Below are positions 37,996-46,650 of a DNA stretch of 64,000 nucleotides, piece after piece; the first letter of the stretch is position 1; every line of letters begins with the position of its first letter. Origin of the DNA: Microcoleus sp. FACHB-1515 (GTDB taxonomy: Bacteria; Cyanobacteriota; Cyanobacteriia; Elainellales; Elainellaceae); the NCBI RefSeq assembly GCF_014696105.1, contig NZ_JACJPO010000020.1, positions 310,001-374,000 of the forward strand, given 5' to 3'. The notes beneath the pieces are model-generated. The model saw only the letters and a program-made list of their open reading frames with translations, did not search any database and was not told the DNA's origin. The position numbers and the translations under genes were made by a program.

Positions 37996-38020
37996 AAAAA
38001 GCGATCGAATCAGCGATCGC
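37996..38020 (-). terminator. Terminator of the sulfurtransferase gene
   Basis: Minus strand GCGATCG/CGATCGC stem with a six-base loop followed by five T, about 30 bases past the stop. Confidence 0.7.
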
Positions 38021-38048
38021 CAGCAACGGCTATTTTTTTCCTCAAAAA

Positions 38049-38864
38049 CTAATTGGACACTTCCAGCAGATAAGAACACCAATCGCTCCAGCTTCCGGCA
38101 TAAAGCTTGGCTTTCCGTCCGGCCAGTTCCAGCGATAGCAAATTGACGCAGGCCGTGACGCCCGACCCACAATAAACCATCAGTTCTGAGGTAGACAGCA
38201 CGGTTGACCAGCGCTGCTGCTGTTCGGCGATCGGCCTAAGGTAGCCATCTGCCTGAGTTGCCTCTTGCCAAGGATAGTTCATCGCTCCGGGAATGTGACC
38301 CGCGATCGGATCGATCGGTTCCCGCTCGCCGCGATAGCGTTCTGGCTCGCGAGAATCAATCAGCATCGCATCGTTCGATCGCGCTTTCACCTGTTCAATA
38401 TTCACGACGCGATCGCGCTGCAAATTCACCAAAAATTCACCGGATCTTTGAGGCGGAATGATTGTGGTGTGGGAATATTTTGCATTGAGCCAGCCTTGAT
38501 ATCCACCATCGAGAACCGCAACGCGATCGTGTCCCAAATAGCGCAGCAGCCACCAAAATCTCGCTGCAAACGCCAAGCGCGAATTGTCATAGGCAACTAC
38601 AAATGTGTCGGCACTGATGCCTGCCTGCGCCAATTTTGCTGCCAAAACTTCAGGCTCTGGCAGCGGATGCCGTCCGCCATGCTGCTGAACTGGACTCGAT
38701 AAATCTTGATTCAAATCGAAATAATATGCTCCGGGAATATGACCTGCTTCGTATTGCTGACGACCTAGCGATGCATCAGCTAGCGAAAAGCGACAGTCCG
38801 CAATCACTACGTTGCGATCGTCAAGATGGTGAGCAAGCCATTCAGCCGAAACGATCGAAAGCAC
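38049..38864 (-). CDS. sseA: 3-mercaptopyruvate-type sulfurtransferase
   Basis: 271 residues, two rhodanese domains. The N-terminal domain is inactive; the C-terminal one carries the loop CGSGVTA at about residue 232, the form seen in mercaptopyruvate sulfurtransferases rather than the CRKGVT of thiosulfate enzymes. VLDGGYQGWLN marks the domain linker. Starts at GTG. Cytosolic persulfide donor. Single gene. Confidence 0.9.
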   Translation of the reverse strand: MLSIVSAEWLAHHLDDRNVVIADCRFSLADASLGRQQYEAGHIPGAYYFDLNQDLSSPVQQHGGRHPLPEPEVLAAKLAQAGISADTFVVAYDNSRLAFAARFWWLLRYLGHDRVAVLDGGYQGWLNAKYSHTTIIPPQRSGEFLVNLQRDRVVNIEQVKARSNDAMLIDSREPERYRGEREPIDPIAGHIPGAMNYPWQEATQADGYLRPIAEQQQRWSTVLSTSELMVYCGSGVTACVNLLSLELAGRKAKLYAGSWSDWCSYLLEVSN

Positions 38865-39567
38865 GAGTTAAACAAAATTGAGGATTGTTTTAATTCTAGG
38901 AGCCAATTGTAATTTACAGTCAATGAATCAACTGGATGATTTCTGTTAGCACTCATTCTTTGATATCTTCATATTTCAGTTCATAAGTGCGGGTGCTGGG
39001 TCAAATCAGTGCCTGAATCGCGATCGACGCAACTTTGCAAAACGGCCTCACTGCCAAGCCGATCGATCAGGCCAGTTCTGAGCAAGCATCAAGATTTGTT
39101 ATCGAAATCATCGTAATTGAGCCTTAAAAATCGTGGAGCACAATGGCGAAAACCCACGATGCGCTTGCCCGACGCAGTGCTTAGCGATCGCGCCCCTACA
39201 AGCTGCTTGAGGACAATGGACGGGTGACGGCTCAATTCTGCATGGCTCAATCTCTTGCTAAAATTTTGGCAAGAAATCTAGTGATCTCACCAGCAATTGA
39301 ATCGCTTGGCGTAGCCGCAACACTGTATCAGGGCGAACTGCATTTGTCCCAAGCGATCGCCAATACTGTCAAAGCCATGCAGATTCAAGTAGTTCACTTG
39401 TTTTTAATCTCAGTAATAAGCCTGATTTCGTCATGATACTAATTGAACATACTAAGCTTATATCTTCACAGTTACCCTCGATCGAATGCTTCGCTGCCAA
39501 GCGTTCGATGTCAGGCTGGGCAACCATTTCTCGCTCCTAGGTAAACGATTGAAAGTAAGCGTCTCCT
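38865..39567. other. 703-base intergenic region, mostly without recognisable genes
   Basis: I see no convincing gene. A 64-codon plus-strand frame at 39242-39436 (MAQSLAKILARNLVI start) has no recognisable family. It contains a near-perfect 22-base palindrome, TCTTGC.AAAATTTT.GCAAGA, at 39253-39274. Scattered HIP1 sites lie throughout. Upstream regulation of the HD-GYP gene may be here. Confidence 0.4.
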
Positions 39568-40587
39568 GTGAATTACACTGACTCTGAACGCCCCAAGGTC
39601 TTAGTAGTTGACGATCATCCAGCTAGCCGCATGACGGCTGTTGCACTTCTAACCGTTGATGGTTATGAAGTGCTGGAAGCAGATAGCGGAGCGGCTGCCC
39701 TGAGTCGCGTTGCTGAATCTGATCCAGATTTAATTTTGCTCGATGTGATGATGCCGGGTATGGATGGGTTTGAAGTTTGCCGTCGCCTCAAGCAGGACGA
39801 GCAGACGCGCCTCACACCTGTTATCTTTGTCACCGCGCTCAACGATCGACGCGCTCGTGTACGTGGCATCGAAGCGGGCGGAGACGATTTTCTCACCAAG
39901 CCGTTTGACCAGCTTGAACTGTCGGCCAGAGTCAAATCACTGATTCGCCAAAAGCGCCTCAACGAAGACCTTGACCATGCGGGGCAAGTGCTGTTTTCGA
40001 TCGCTCGCACAGTTGAAAGCCGCGATCCCAACACGGGCGATCACTGCGAGCGACTGGTCAATCGTGGCCGAGCTTTTGGTGAATTTCTCAATCTGTCACG
40101 CAACGACATTCGCGACCTCCAGTGGGGCGGCTACCTACACGACATTGGCAAGGTTGGAATTCCCGATGCAGTTCTGCTCAAAATGGGCAAGCTCACGCCT
40201 GAAGAGTGGGAAATTATGCGGCAGCACGTTTTGATTGGCGAGCGCATCTGCCAGCCCTTGCGAACCATGCGCGGCGTGGTACCAATTATTCGCCATCACC
40301 ACGAACGTTGGGACGGCTCCGGCTACCCAGACCAGCTCAAGGGTGACGAAATTCCCTACCTCGCTCAGGTGTTTCAACTGGTCGATATCTACGATGCGCT
40401 GACGCATGAGCGCCCCTACAAGCGAGCTTTCACACCGGAAGAGTCCCTGGCAATCATGGCTGAGGAAACAGCTCGTGGCTGGCGCAACCCCCGCCTGATG
40501 GAACAGTTCGCCGAATTTGTGCGTCTGACCCAGGTAGAAGCTGCGATCGCCCCTGATCGCGCCAAGTCTCCAATGTTGCAAGTGTAA
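39568..40587 (+). CDS. Response regulator with HD-GYP c-di-GMP phosphodiesterase
   Basis: 339 residues from GTG. The receiver domain (~10-125) shows VVDDHPASRM, the phospho-Asp in LILLDVMMPGMDGFE, and LTKPFDQLEL. The HD-GYP domain (~145-330) has GDHCERL, YLHDIGKVGIPDAVLLK and HHERWDGSGYP, all catalytic blocks intact. It should degrade c-di-GMP when phosphorylated. No kinase gene is adjacent. The upstream gap is long (703 bases). Confidence 0.94.
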   Translation: MNYTDSERPKVLVVDDHPASRMTAVALLTVDGYEVLEADSGAAALSRVAESDPDLILLDVMMPGMDGFEVCRRLKQDEQTRLTPVIFVTALNDRRARVRGIEAGGDDFLTKPFDQLELSARVKSLIRQKRLNEDLDHAGQVLFSIARTVESRDPNTGDHCERLVNRGRAFGEFLNLSRNDIRDLQWGGYLHDIGKVGIPDAVLLKMGKLTPEEWEIMRQHVLIGERICQPLRTMRGVVPIIRHHHERWDGSGYPDQLKGDEIPYLAQVFQLVDIYDALTHERPYKRAFTPEESLAIMAEETARGWRNPRLMEQFAEFVRLTQVEAAIAPDRAKSPMLQV

Positions 40588-40971
40588 TTGCTTTGTTACG
40601 ATCGCCCAGCTTTGGGCACTCTAAAGCCAGGGTGAACTACTGATTTGCTTGAGGATAGAAGTTATATGGTGTCTGCTTCATATGGAAAGCAATCCGTATA
40701 AACTTCCAGTAAATCATGTCATTTTGTTTAAATCGCCCAAAGAACCTTGTGCCATGATGGATTCGCTAGTTGTTGACTGTCGCAGATTTGCTCTTACCCT
40801 GTCAGACAACTACCGTTTCTTCATTCCGTCGGCTCAGACAATTTCTGGCCGATCCAAGGCATTTGCTCTAAGATTTGCAAGGGACTGTCACAAAACTACA
40901 CAATTCCAGTTTCACAGGCTCCACCTGATGAAAAGCCACAAGGCGAGAGATGAGATGTTCTTGAGGTTCAG
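40588..40971. other. Intergenic region before the WecG-type gene
   Basis: A 97-codon frame (ATG at 40682, longer from a TTG) ends exactly on the ATG of the glycosyltransferase by an ATGA overlap. The composition (Arg, His, Phe-rich, no family) is not convincing, so I do not call it a gene; the overlap may be chance. Nothing else seen. Confidence 0.35.
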
Positions 40972-41790
40972 ATGATCAAAATCCTAAACTTAAACATTCA
41001 TAATTTTTCACGCTTACAGCTACTCAATGACCTCGATCGCGGCGTTGTGTTTACCCCGAATGTCGATCACCTGATGAAGCTTCAGCATGACACGGAATTC
41101 TACGAGGCATATTGTGCTGCGGATTATGTCGTCTGCGACAGCAAAATTGTCCTTTGGGCGTCAAAGTTCTTACGAACACCCTTAAAAGAAAAGATCTCAG
41201 GCTCAGACCTGTTTCCTGCCTTTTATGAGCATCATCGGCACAATGAAGAAATTAAAATTTTCCTGCTAGGTGCTCGTCAAGGTGTTGCCTGCGAAGCACA
41301 GCGACGCATCAATGCAAAGGTCGGTCGCTCGATCGTCGTAGCTGCTCACTCGCCCTCATTCGGCTTTGAGAAGAACGAAGCCGAGTGCGAACAGATTATT
41401 GAAATGGTGAATCGCTCTGGCGCAACCGTTTTGGCAATCGGTGTGGGCGCACCCAAGCAAGAAAAGTTTATTCACGAGCACAAGCACCGAATGCCAGGTG
41501 TCAAAATCTTTTTGGCGATCGGTGCAACGATTGACTTTGAAGCTGGAAACGTGAAGCGATCGCCCCGTTGGATCAGTGAAATGGGCATGGAGTGGATCTA
41601 CCGCCTGATTGCCGAACCGCGCCGATTGTGGAAACGCTATTTGATCGAAGATCTGCCGTTTGTTTGGCTGATTCTCAAGCAAAAGCTCAATCTATACGCT
41701 GAGCCGTTCAGCGAGATGCCGCCCGTTGAGTCACATTGCTTTCAAGAAGGCTTTCAAGAAGTTCTGCCTGTCTCAGGCAAAGCTCAATAG
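40972..41790 (+). CDS. WecG/TagA/CpsF-family glycosyltransferase
   Basis: 272 residues. Markers are TPNVDHLMKLQHD (about 25-37), the DSKIVLWASKF block, GSDLF, and the family signature GVGAPKQEKFI at about 160. These enzymes add N-acetylmannosamine-type sugars to lipid-linked precursors of polysaccharide. GAGG lies five bases upstream of the ATG. No other exopolysaccharide gene is adjacent; a WcaI-type gene is 9 kb away. Confidence 0.92.
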   Translation: MIKILNLNIHNFSRLQLLNDLDRGVVFTPNVDHLMKLQHDTEFYEAYCAADYVVCDSKIVLWASKFLRTPLKEKISGSDLFPAFYEHHRHNEEIKIFLLGARQGVACEAQRRINAKVGRSIVVAAHSPSFGFEKNEAECEQIIEMVNRSGATVLAIGVGAPKQEKFIHEHKHRMPGVKIFLAIGATIDFEAGNVKRSPRWISEMGMEWIYRLIAEPRRLWKRYLIEDLPFVWLILKQKLNLYAEPFSEMPPVESHCFQEGFQEVLPVSGKAQ

Positions 41791-41823
41791 TCTGCGCCAA
41801 TCGTTTTTGATAGTTGGCGATCG

Positions 41824-42363
41824 CTAGTGCCAGCAGTAAAAGCTAACCGCCGTATTGCCGTAGATTTTCTGGCGATACGGCGTCAAACCTTCAGGCACAG
41901 GCAGCGATCGATCGGGGCTATGTTCAACGGCGAGTTCTCCCGCTGCATCCAGCAGGTGATGACGAGCGATCGCGTCCAGAACTGGTGCATAAAGTGCGCT
42001 GGCGTAGGGCGGATCGAAGTAAATGCGATCGAACGCTTGTCCGTGCAGGCGCGAAAGCTGCTGGACGACATCACCACGCCAAATACGAAACTCTTGGTCT
42101 GGACGAGCGATACTCTGCCAGTTCTGCCGAATCACCGAGCAGGCCGGAGCGGACTGCTCAATTCCGACTACAAGAGCCGCTCCTCGACTCAAGGCTTCGG
42201 CTCCCATTGCACCGCTGCCCGCACACAGATCCAGCCAGCGGCAGCCCGCGATCGCACCGTGCCAAATGTTAAAGATGGCTTCTCGCACTCGTGCGGGCGT
42301 TGGTCGGGTTGCCAATCCGGGCAGCGTTTTCAGCGGACGGTTGCCGTGAATGCGGAGCGTCAT
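41824..42363 (-). CDS. rsmD: 16S rRNA (guanine966-N2)-methyltransferase
   Basis: 179 residues. MTLRIHGNRPLKTLPGLATRPTPARVREAIFNI is the family opening, WLDLCAGSGAMGAEALSRGA is SAM motif I, and the catalytic IYFDPPY is intact near 115. Modifies G966 of 16S rRNA. Three bases separate it from hisH upstream on the same strand, so they share a transcript. Confidence 0.95.
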   Translation of the reverse strand: MTLRIHGNRPLKTLPGLATRPTPARVREAIFNIWHGAIAGCRWLDLCAGSGAMGAEALSRGAALVVGIEQSAPACSVIRQNWQSIARPDQEFRIWRGDVVQQLSRLHGQAFDRIYFDPPYASALYAPVLDAIARHHLLDAAGELAVEHSPDRSLPVPEGLTPYRQKIYGNTAVSFYCWH

Positions 42364-42366
42364 GAA

Positions 42367-43014
42367 TTAAAGTCCCGCTCCGACCATTTGCCGATCGCGC
42401 ACGTGCTGCACAAAGTTGGAGAGAATCTTGAGGCCAGCCACCGAGGATTTCTCCGGGTGAAACTGCACGGCCATCAGGTTATCACGAGCGATCGCCGCTG
42501 TCACCTGCTGCGTTCCGTGTGTAATCGTCGCGGCGCGGACGGTCGGATCGATCGGGTCAGCATAAAACGAATGCACAAAATATGCCCAGGGATCAGGCGG
42601 AAGCTGATTCCACAGCGGCAAATGAGGCTGCGTCAGTTCAAGCTGATTCCAGCCCATGTGCGGAATGGTAATTCCCGGTTCAGGACGAAAGCGGCGCACC
42701 GTTCCGGCAATGACGCCTAATCCCGGTTCACCGCGACCTTCTTCGCTGCCGTCGAGCAGAATTTGCAGGCCAAGGCAAATGCCTAGAAATGGTTTGCCGC
42801 TGGCAATAATGTCTCGAATCGGCGAAATCAAATCGCGCGATCGCAAATGGGCGATCGCCGGATCAAACGCACCCACACCTGGCAGAACAACGGCATCCGC
42901 TGCTTCTAGATCGCGCACATCATCGGTGACATGAGGCGTTGCGCCTGCTTGCTCTAGTCCTTTACAGGCCGAGTGCAAATTTCCCATGTCGTAGTCCACT
43001 ACGGCGATGATCAT
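42367..43014 (-). CDS. hisH: Imidazole glycerol phosphate synthase glutaminase subunit
   Basis: 215 residues. Class I amidotransferase with nucleophile Cys80 in LGICLGLQ and His186/Glu188 in VQFHPEKSS. Supplies ammonia to HisF in histidine synthesis. Co-transcribed with rsmD. No other his gene is present, as usual for dispersed cyanobacterial his genes. Confidence 0.97.
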   Translation of the reverse strand: MIIAVVDYDMGNLHSACKGLEQAGATPHVTDDVRDLEAADAVVLPGVGAFDPAIAHLRSRDLISPIRDIIASGKPFLGICLGLQILLDGSEEGRGEPGLGVIAGTVRRFRPEPGITIPHMGWNQLELTQPHLPLWNQLPPDPWAYFVHSFYADPIDPTVRAATITHGTQQVTAAIARDNLMAVQFHPEKSSVAGLKILSNFVQHVRDRQMVGAGL

Positions 43015-43407
43015 CTTTCCTCCTGATTGCGCGATCGTCGTTAATTCCGCTTCTAGTCACATTATCGCGCGGCAATGCTGAAAACGAAGCCTCCTACACG
43101 ATCGCAGGCCGGACGCAACGAGAGTTATCGTTCTGTAAAGAGCAATGACGTGATTGTTACAAGTTACCGTCAGCAACAATCAAGCTGCGATCGCCAGAAC
43201 CAGCGCATGATGAGGCTGAGGGCGATCGCAGCTTGATTAAGCCGATCGAGGTTGAAGTTAAATCTTCTTGCAAATGCCCACAATGCTGCGCGTACACGCT
43301 TGAATGAAATCAGTTCAGCGCTTCGCAGTCCTGGCGCACAGGTCAGCAAATGACCTCAAATTGTGCTGTCAAACTGCGTCCGGCCACCTCTGCACCTGAC
43401 AGCCGAC
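43015..43407. other. Intergenic region with a perfect 18-bp inverted repeat
   Basis: This 393-base region separates divergent hisH and a small hypothetical gene. It holds the 18-base perfect inverted repeat at 43178-43238 described separately. No gene seen. Confidence 0.5.
43178..43238. repeat. Perfect 18-bp inverted repeat with 25-base spacer
   Basis: AATCAAGCTGCGATCGCC at 43178-43195 and its exact reverse complement at 43221-43238, spaced by 25 bases. The HIP1 octamer sits inside each arm. There is no T-run on either side; it lies in a divergent promoter region. Confidence 0.9.
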
Positions 43408-43692
43408 ATGAATTGGTTTCTTCAGCTTAATCGACTGATTTTAGACTTCTACCGTGAAGACCCAAACGAGCTGCGACAGCTACAGGCGCTACGTCACTGC
43501 CGCATTTCTCGGCGGTGGGGCGTCTTACGCATCAACTGCTACTCATTGGAATCGGTCAATCGCATCGTCGCGGCTGCAAGCTTGATTAAAGCGCCGATCG
43601 CCCAGCTTCGGATTGCCCAGCAGATCGACATTTACTTTCATCGCGATCGCGTGGCGACGATGCCGATTTCGTCATCCAAGCTGACCACCTAA
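43408..43692 (+). CDS. Hypothetical cyanobacterial-type protein
   Basis: 94 residues from the ATG at 43408; a longer frame starts at 43363. Sequence MNWFLQLNRLILDFYREDPN... with RRWGVLRINCYSLESVNRIVAAA is compact and mixed alpha/beta. I do not recognise a named domain. Ends three bases before the DoxX gene's end on the other strand. Confidence 0.6.
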   Translation: MNWFLQLNRLILDFYREDPNELRQLQALRHCRISRRWGVLRINCYSLESVNRIVAAASLIKAPIAQLRIAQQIDIYFHRDRVATMPISSSKLTT

Positions 43693-43695
43693 AGC

Positions 43696-44232
43696 CTACT
43701 GCTTCGAGGCGGTTTCCGCAGTTTGATACGACGCTTCCAGCGCTTCACGCTGTTGAGCCGTCTGCGGCAAGGCGGCGTTGAGCCATCCGGCCAGCAGCGA
43801 ATCGATCGAAAACAATCCAGCCCCATTCACCGCAAAGAACAAGAAGCAGGCCGCATACAGCATCGACAGCTCCAGATAGGGAATGCTGAAGCCTGCTACT
43901 TTGATGTGGTGGAACATGGCAACGGCCATTGTGAAGAACAATCCAGCCGCAGCAGGGCGAGTGAACAAACCGATCGCCAGCAGCGGAGCGCCAATCAGTT
44001 CGGTGAAGGCCGCGCAGTAGCTAAAGAAGATGGGAAAAGGCAGACCAATGACTTTCACATACGCTTCGGCAAAGCTTTCGATGTTCGAGAGCTTGTCGAG
44101 GCCATTGTGGATCATCACCAAGCCTGCGACAACCCGCAGGATCGTCCAGGCTGTTTGTGACCAGTAGTTGGGCGCAAGGCTCGGTCGCAAAGCTGCAACC
44201 GCCAGCGTTGAAAGGCGTTGAGTGAGCGTCAT
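43696..44232 (-). CDS. DoxX family membrane protein
   Basis: 178 residues, four predicted membrane helices, including TILRVVAGLVMIHNGLDKL at the start and FFTMAVAMFHHIKVAGF in the middle, which fit DoxX/SURF4. The actual function is not known for most members; some sit in redox-detox loci. Single gene. Confidence 0.88.
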   Translation of the reverse strand: MTLTQRLSTLAVAALRPSLAPNYWSQTAWTILRVVAGLVMIHNGLDKLSNIESFAEAYVKVIGLPFPIFFSYCAAFTELIGAPLLAIGLFTRPAAAGLFFTMAVAMFHHIKVAGFSIPYLELSMLYAACFLFFAVNGAGLFSIDSLLAGWLNAALPQTAQQREALEASYQTAETASKQ

Positions 44233-44422
44233 GAGTCTTATGAAGATATGTAAATGAGTTGTTCTATGAAGAACTATAACAAATATAAACTTATGTTAAT
44301 CGATCGCTGCGCTACAGTTTCAGCGAGAAAACCGCCATCCGAAGTAGAGATCGATACAGGGCAGAAGCAAAGTCAACCGCTAAGGTTCACTCACCAGCGA
44401 TCGCCTGCTGTCTGCTGCCTTT

Positions 44423-45301
44423 TCACACCGCTTGAACGCAATATTGACGGCAGGTGATGACGGGCGAATCAGTGTGACCATGCAGCGGACACTCGATCGC
44501 AGCGCAAGATTGACAGTCGGCCTGAACGGGTAGTTCGGCGGTTGAACTGTAAATGCTGATCTGCTGGCTAACAAAGCCTTGCACTTCCAGGTCGGAGAGT
44601 CGATCGCAAATCAGAATCGCTGCTGGAATGTTGAGTTTCGCTTTGGCATAGTTAATCTTTTCTAAGGTGTGGCGAAAGCTTTGCGGCTCGGTTTCGATTT
44701 CAACCAAAACCTGTCGCGGCTGGCTGCGAAAGCACGGCGGCTTGTCTTGCTCGAAGCGGTCTTTATATTGCAGCGTGACGCGACCGTTGGCATAGCGCAA
44801 GGTGCGAAGCTGACGCAAAAACGGCACGGTGAAATTGCCCTCTGCGTCGATCGAATACCACCAAGATTTGTACCAGCCTTCTGAGGAAAGATGCAAAATT
44901 TCTTCGACCTGAGCCGGAGAAAACTCGGCTTGCTGAAGCAGGGCGATCGCCTGCGCGAGCGAAATCGACTGGCCGAGCGTTTGCAGTTCCGATTCGCACT
45001 TGAGCGATCGCGGATCGGGACGTTGAGTTGCAGCCGTTGCGTCTGTGTCGATCGAATCGGCCAGGATGCAGTGAATCTGCTCAACGGTGAGGACGCCATC
45101 AGCAGCTTTTTTGCCAACGGGTACGCCGATCGCGGCAGACACCGCTCCAAGCTGATGGGCAGGCAGAACAGCAGGCAAACAGTTGAGCAGCAGCGATCGC
45201 AGCAGCGATTCGTCTGCGATCGCGAGAGCAATTTGCACCTGATCGTGAAGTGAAGCGGCGACGCGATCCGGGTGCGGGTAGGTCGAAACAAAATGAGTCA
45301 T
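44423..45301 (-). CDS. Hypothetical protein with cysteine-rich C-terminus
   Basis: 292 residues, no named domain. The middle has YKSWWYSIDAEGNF and RVTLQYKDRF, a mixed alpha/beta stretch. The last ~40 residues hold CQSCAAIECPLHG, then CRQYC: a Cys-x2-Cys-x4-Cys pattern plus a second Cys-x3-Cys, likely a metal site. An N-terminal helical part has VGKKAADGVLTVEQI. Probably cytosolic. Its role is not known. Confidence 0.7.
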   Translation of the reverse strand: MTHFVSTYPHPDRVAASLHDQVQIALAIADESLLRSLLLNCLPAVLPAHQLGAVSAAIGVPVGKKAADGVLTVEQIHCILADSIDTDATAATQRPDPRSLKCESELQTLGQSISLAQAIALLQQAEFSPAQVEEILHLSSEGWYKSWWYSIDAEGNFTVPFLRQLRTLRYANGRVTLQYKDRFEQDKPPCFRSQPRQVLVEIETEPQSFRHTLEKINYAKAKLNIPAAILICDRLSDLEVQGFVSQQISIYSSTAELPVQADCQSCAAIECPLHGHTDSPVITCRQYCVQAV

Positions 45302-45520
45302 GGCAGCGATTCCATGCAGACTTTCATTGTGACGCAGGGATTGCGGATGCTGATCGGCTGCTGCAACCTTTGCAAAATAGCGTTACCAATGCTCAAGTTT
45401 GAAGATAAAACTTCGCTTGAAATTCACTAAACTTCAAGGCTTTATTTACAGATTGATACCAAACTGCCCAACTGCACACCTGCTGTGGGAATACTGATAA
45501 CTACGCATCAACTTGGCACT

Positions 45521-45640
45521 ATGCAAGGCTCACAGATTTCTGGCTCAATTGATCAGCAGCAAGAGAATTTAAACAGTCAAGTAGACATTCAAGCAATGGT
45601 CGATCGCCAGCTTTCGATCGCACAGGTGGAGCAGTCGTGA
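45521..45640 (+). CDS. Possible 39-aa leader peptide coupled to the diguanylate cyclase
   Basis: ATG at 45521 opens a 39-codon frame (MQGSQISGSIDQQQEN...) whose stop overlaps the GTG start of the next gene in GTGA. Its composition is Gln/Ser-rich, with no known family. It could be a translationally coupled upstream peptide, or part of an older longer N-terminus in a shifted frame. Confidence 0.45.
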   Translation: MQGSQISGSIDQQQENLNSQVDIQAMVDRQLSIAQVEQS

Positions 45641-46650
45641 AGTCGCTTGAGGAAGTGACCTTAAGGAATCGATCGGTGCAACCTCGTGTGCAAATCTCAG
45701 CCGCTCCGCAGATTTTGGTGGTGGATGATGAAAGAACCATGCGCTTGCTGCTGAGCCACATGATGCTGCAAGAAGCGTATCAAGTCATTTCCGTTTGTAA
45801 CGGTGCGGAGTGTTTGGCCTTGTGTCAGCAGCAGTTGCCCGATTTGATTTTGCTCGACGCGCTTATGCCTGTGATTGACGGCTTTGACTGCTGTGCCGCG
45901 CTTCAGCAGCAGTTTGGCGAGCAGTGTCCGCCTGTGCTGATGATTACGAGTTTGGAAGATCAAGTCTCGGTCGATCAGGCATTTGCCGCAGGCGCGAGCG
46001 ACTACATCACCAAGCCGATCCACTGGGCAGTGCTGCGGCAGCGCGTCCGCCGTCTGCTGCAAATGCACGCCACGATCGCAGAACTTCAGCAAAAAATGGA
46101 GCAAGAGCGATTGCTGATGGCGCAGCTTGAAGCCGCCAACGCTGCGCTAAAGCGACTTGCCGCGATCGATGGCCTGACGCAAATTGCCAATCGTCGCTGC
46201 TTTGACGAGTGCCTAGCGCGGGAATGGCGACGACTGGAGCGCGATCGCGCTCCGCTCTCGCTGATTTTGTGCGATGTCGATCGCTTCAAGCGCTATAACG
46301 ACACCTACGGACATCATGTCGGCGATCAATGCCTCAGGTACGTGGCGCGACTGCTTGAGCAGGTGGAGGCGAACAGTTTTGCGGCTCGCTATGGCGGCGA
46401 AGAATTTGCGCTGATTTTACCAGACTATGAAGCGAGCGAAGCGGCAGCAGTGGCGCGATCGATTCAAGCCAATCTGTGGACACAAGCGATTCCGACTGAT
46501 GAACCTGCACAAACGATCACCTTAAGCTTTGGCATCGCCTGCCTGATTCCGTCTGACTCAGTTGCACCCGCTGAACTGGTTGCCCAAGCCGATCGCGCCC
46601 TCTACCAGGCCAAGCAGACCGGACGCGATCGAATTGTGGTTGCCAGCTAA
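45637..46650 (+). CDS. Response regulator diguanylate cyclase (REC-GGDEF)
   Basis: 337 residues from GTG. Receiver domain ~22-145 with VVDDERTMRLL, phospho-Asp in LILLDALMPVIDGFD, and YITKPIHW. A short coiled coil (~150-175) links to the GGDEF domain, whose active site is intact (RYGGEEFALILP). The RxxD inhibitory site five residues upstream is absent (EANS there), so the usual product-inhibition site is missing. Synthesises c-di-GMP on phosphorylation. Probably opposes the HD-GYP regulator 5 kb upstream. Confidence 0.94.
   Translation: MKSLEEVTLRNRSVQPRVQISAAPQILVVDDERTMRLLLSHMMLQEAYQVISVCNGAECLALCQQQLPDLILLDALMPVIDGFDCCAALQQQFGEQCPPVLMITSLEDQVSVDQAFAAGASDYITKPIHWAVLRQRVRRLLQMHATIAELQQKMEQERLLMAQLEAANAALKRLAAIDGLTQIANRRCFDECLAREWRRLERDRAPLSLILCDVDRFKRYNDTYGHHVGDQCLRYVARLLEQVEANSFAARYGGEEFALILPDYEASEAAAVARSIQANLWTQAIPTDEPAQTITLSFGIACLIPSDSVAPAELVAQADRALYQAKQTGRDRIVVAS

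Noticed and set aside
40682-40975. 97-codon frame overlapping the WecG-type start by ATGA
   Set aside because: Composition is not protein-like, no family recognised, and the glycosyltransferase has its own GAGG ribosome site.
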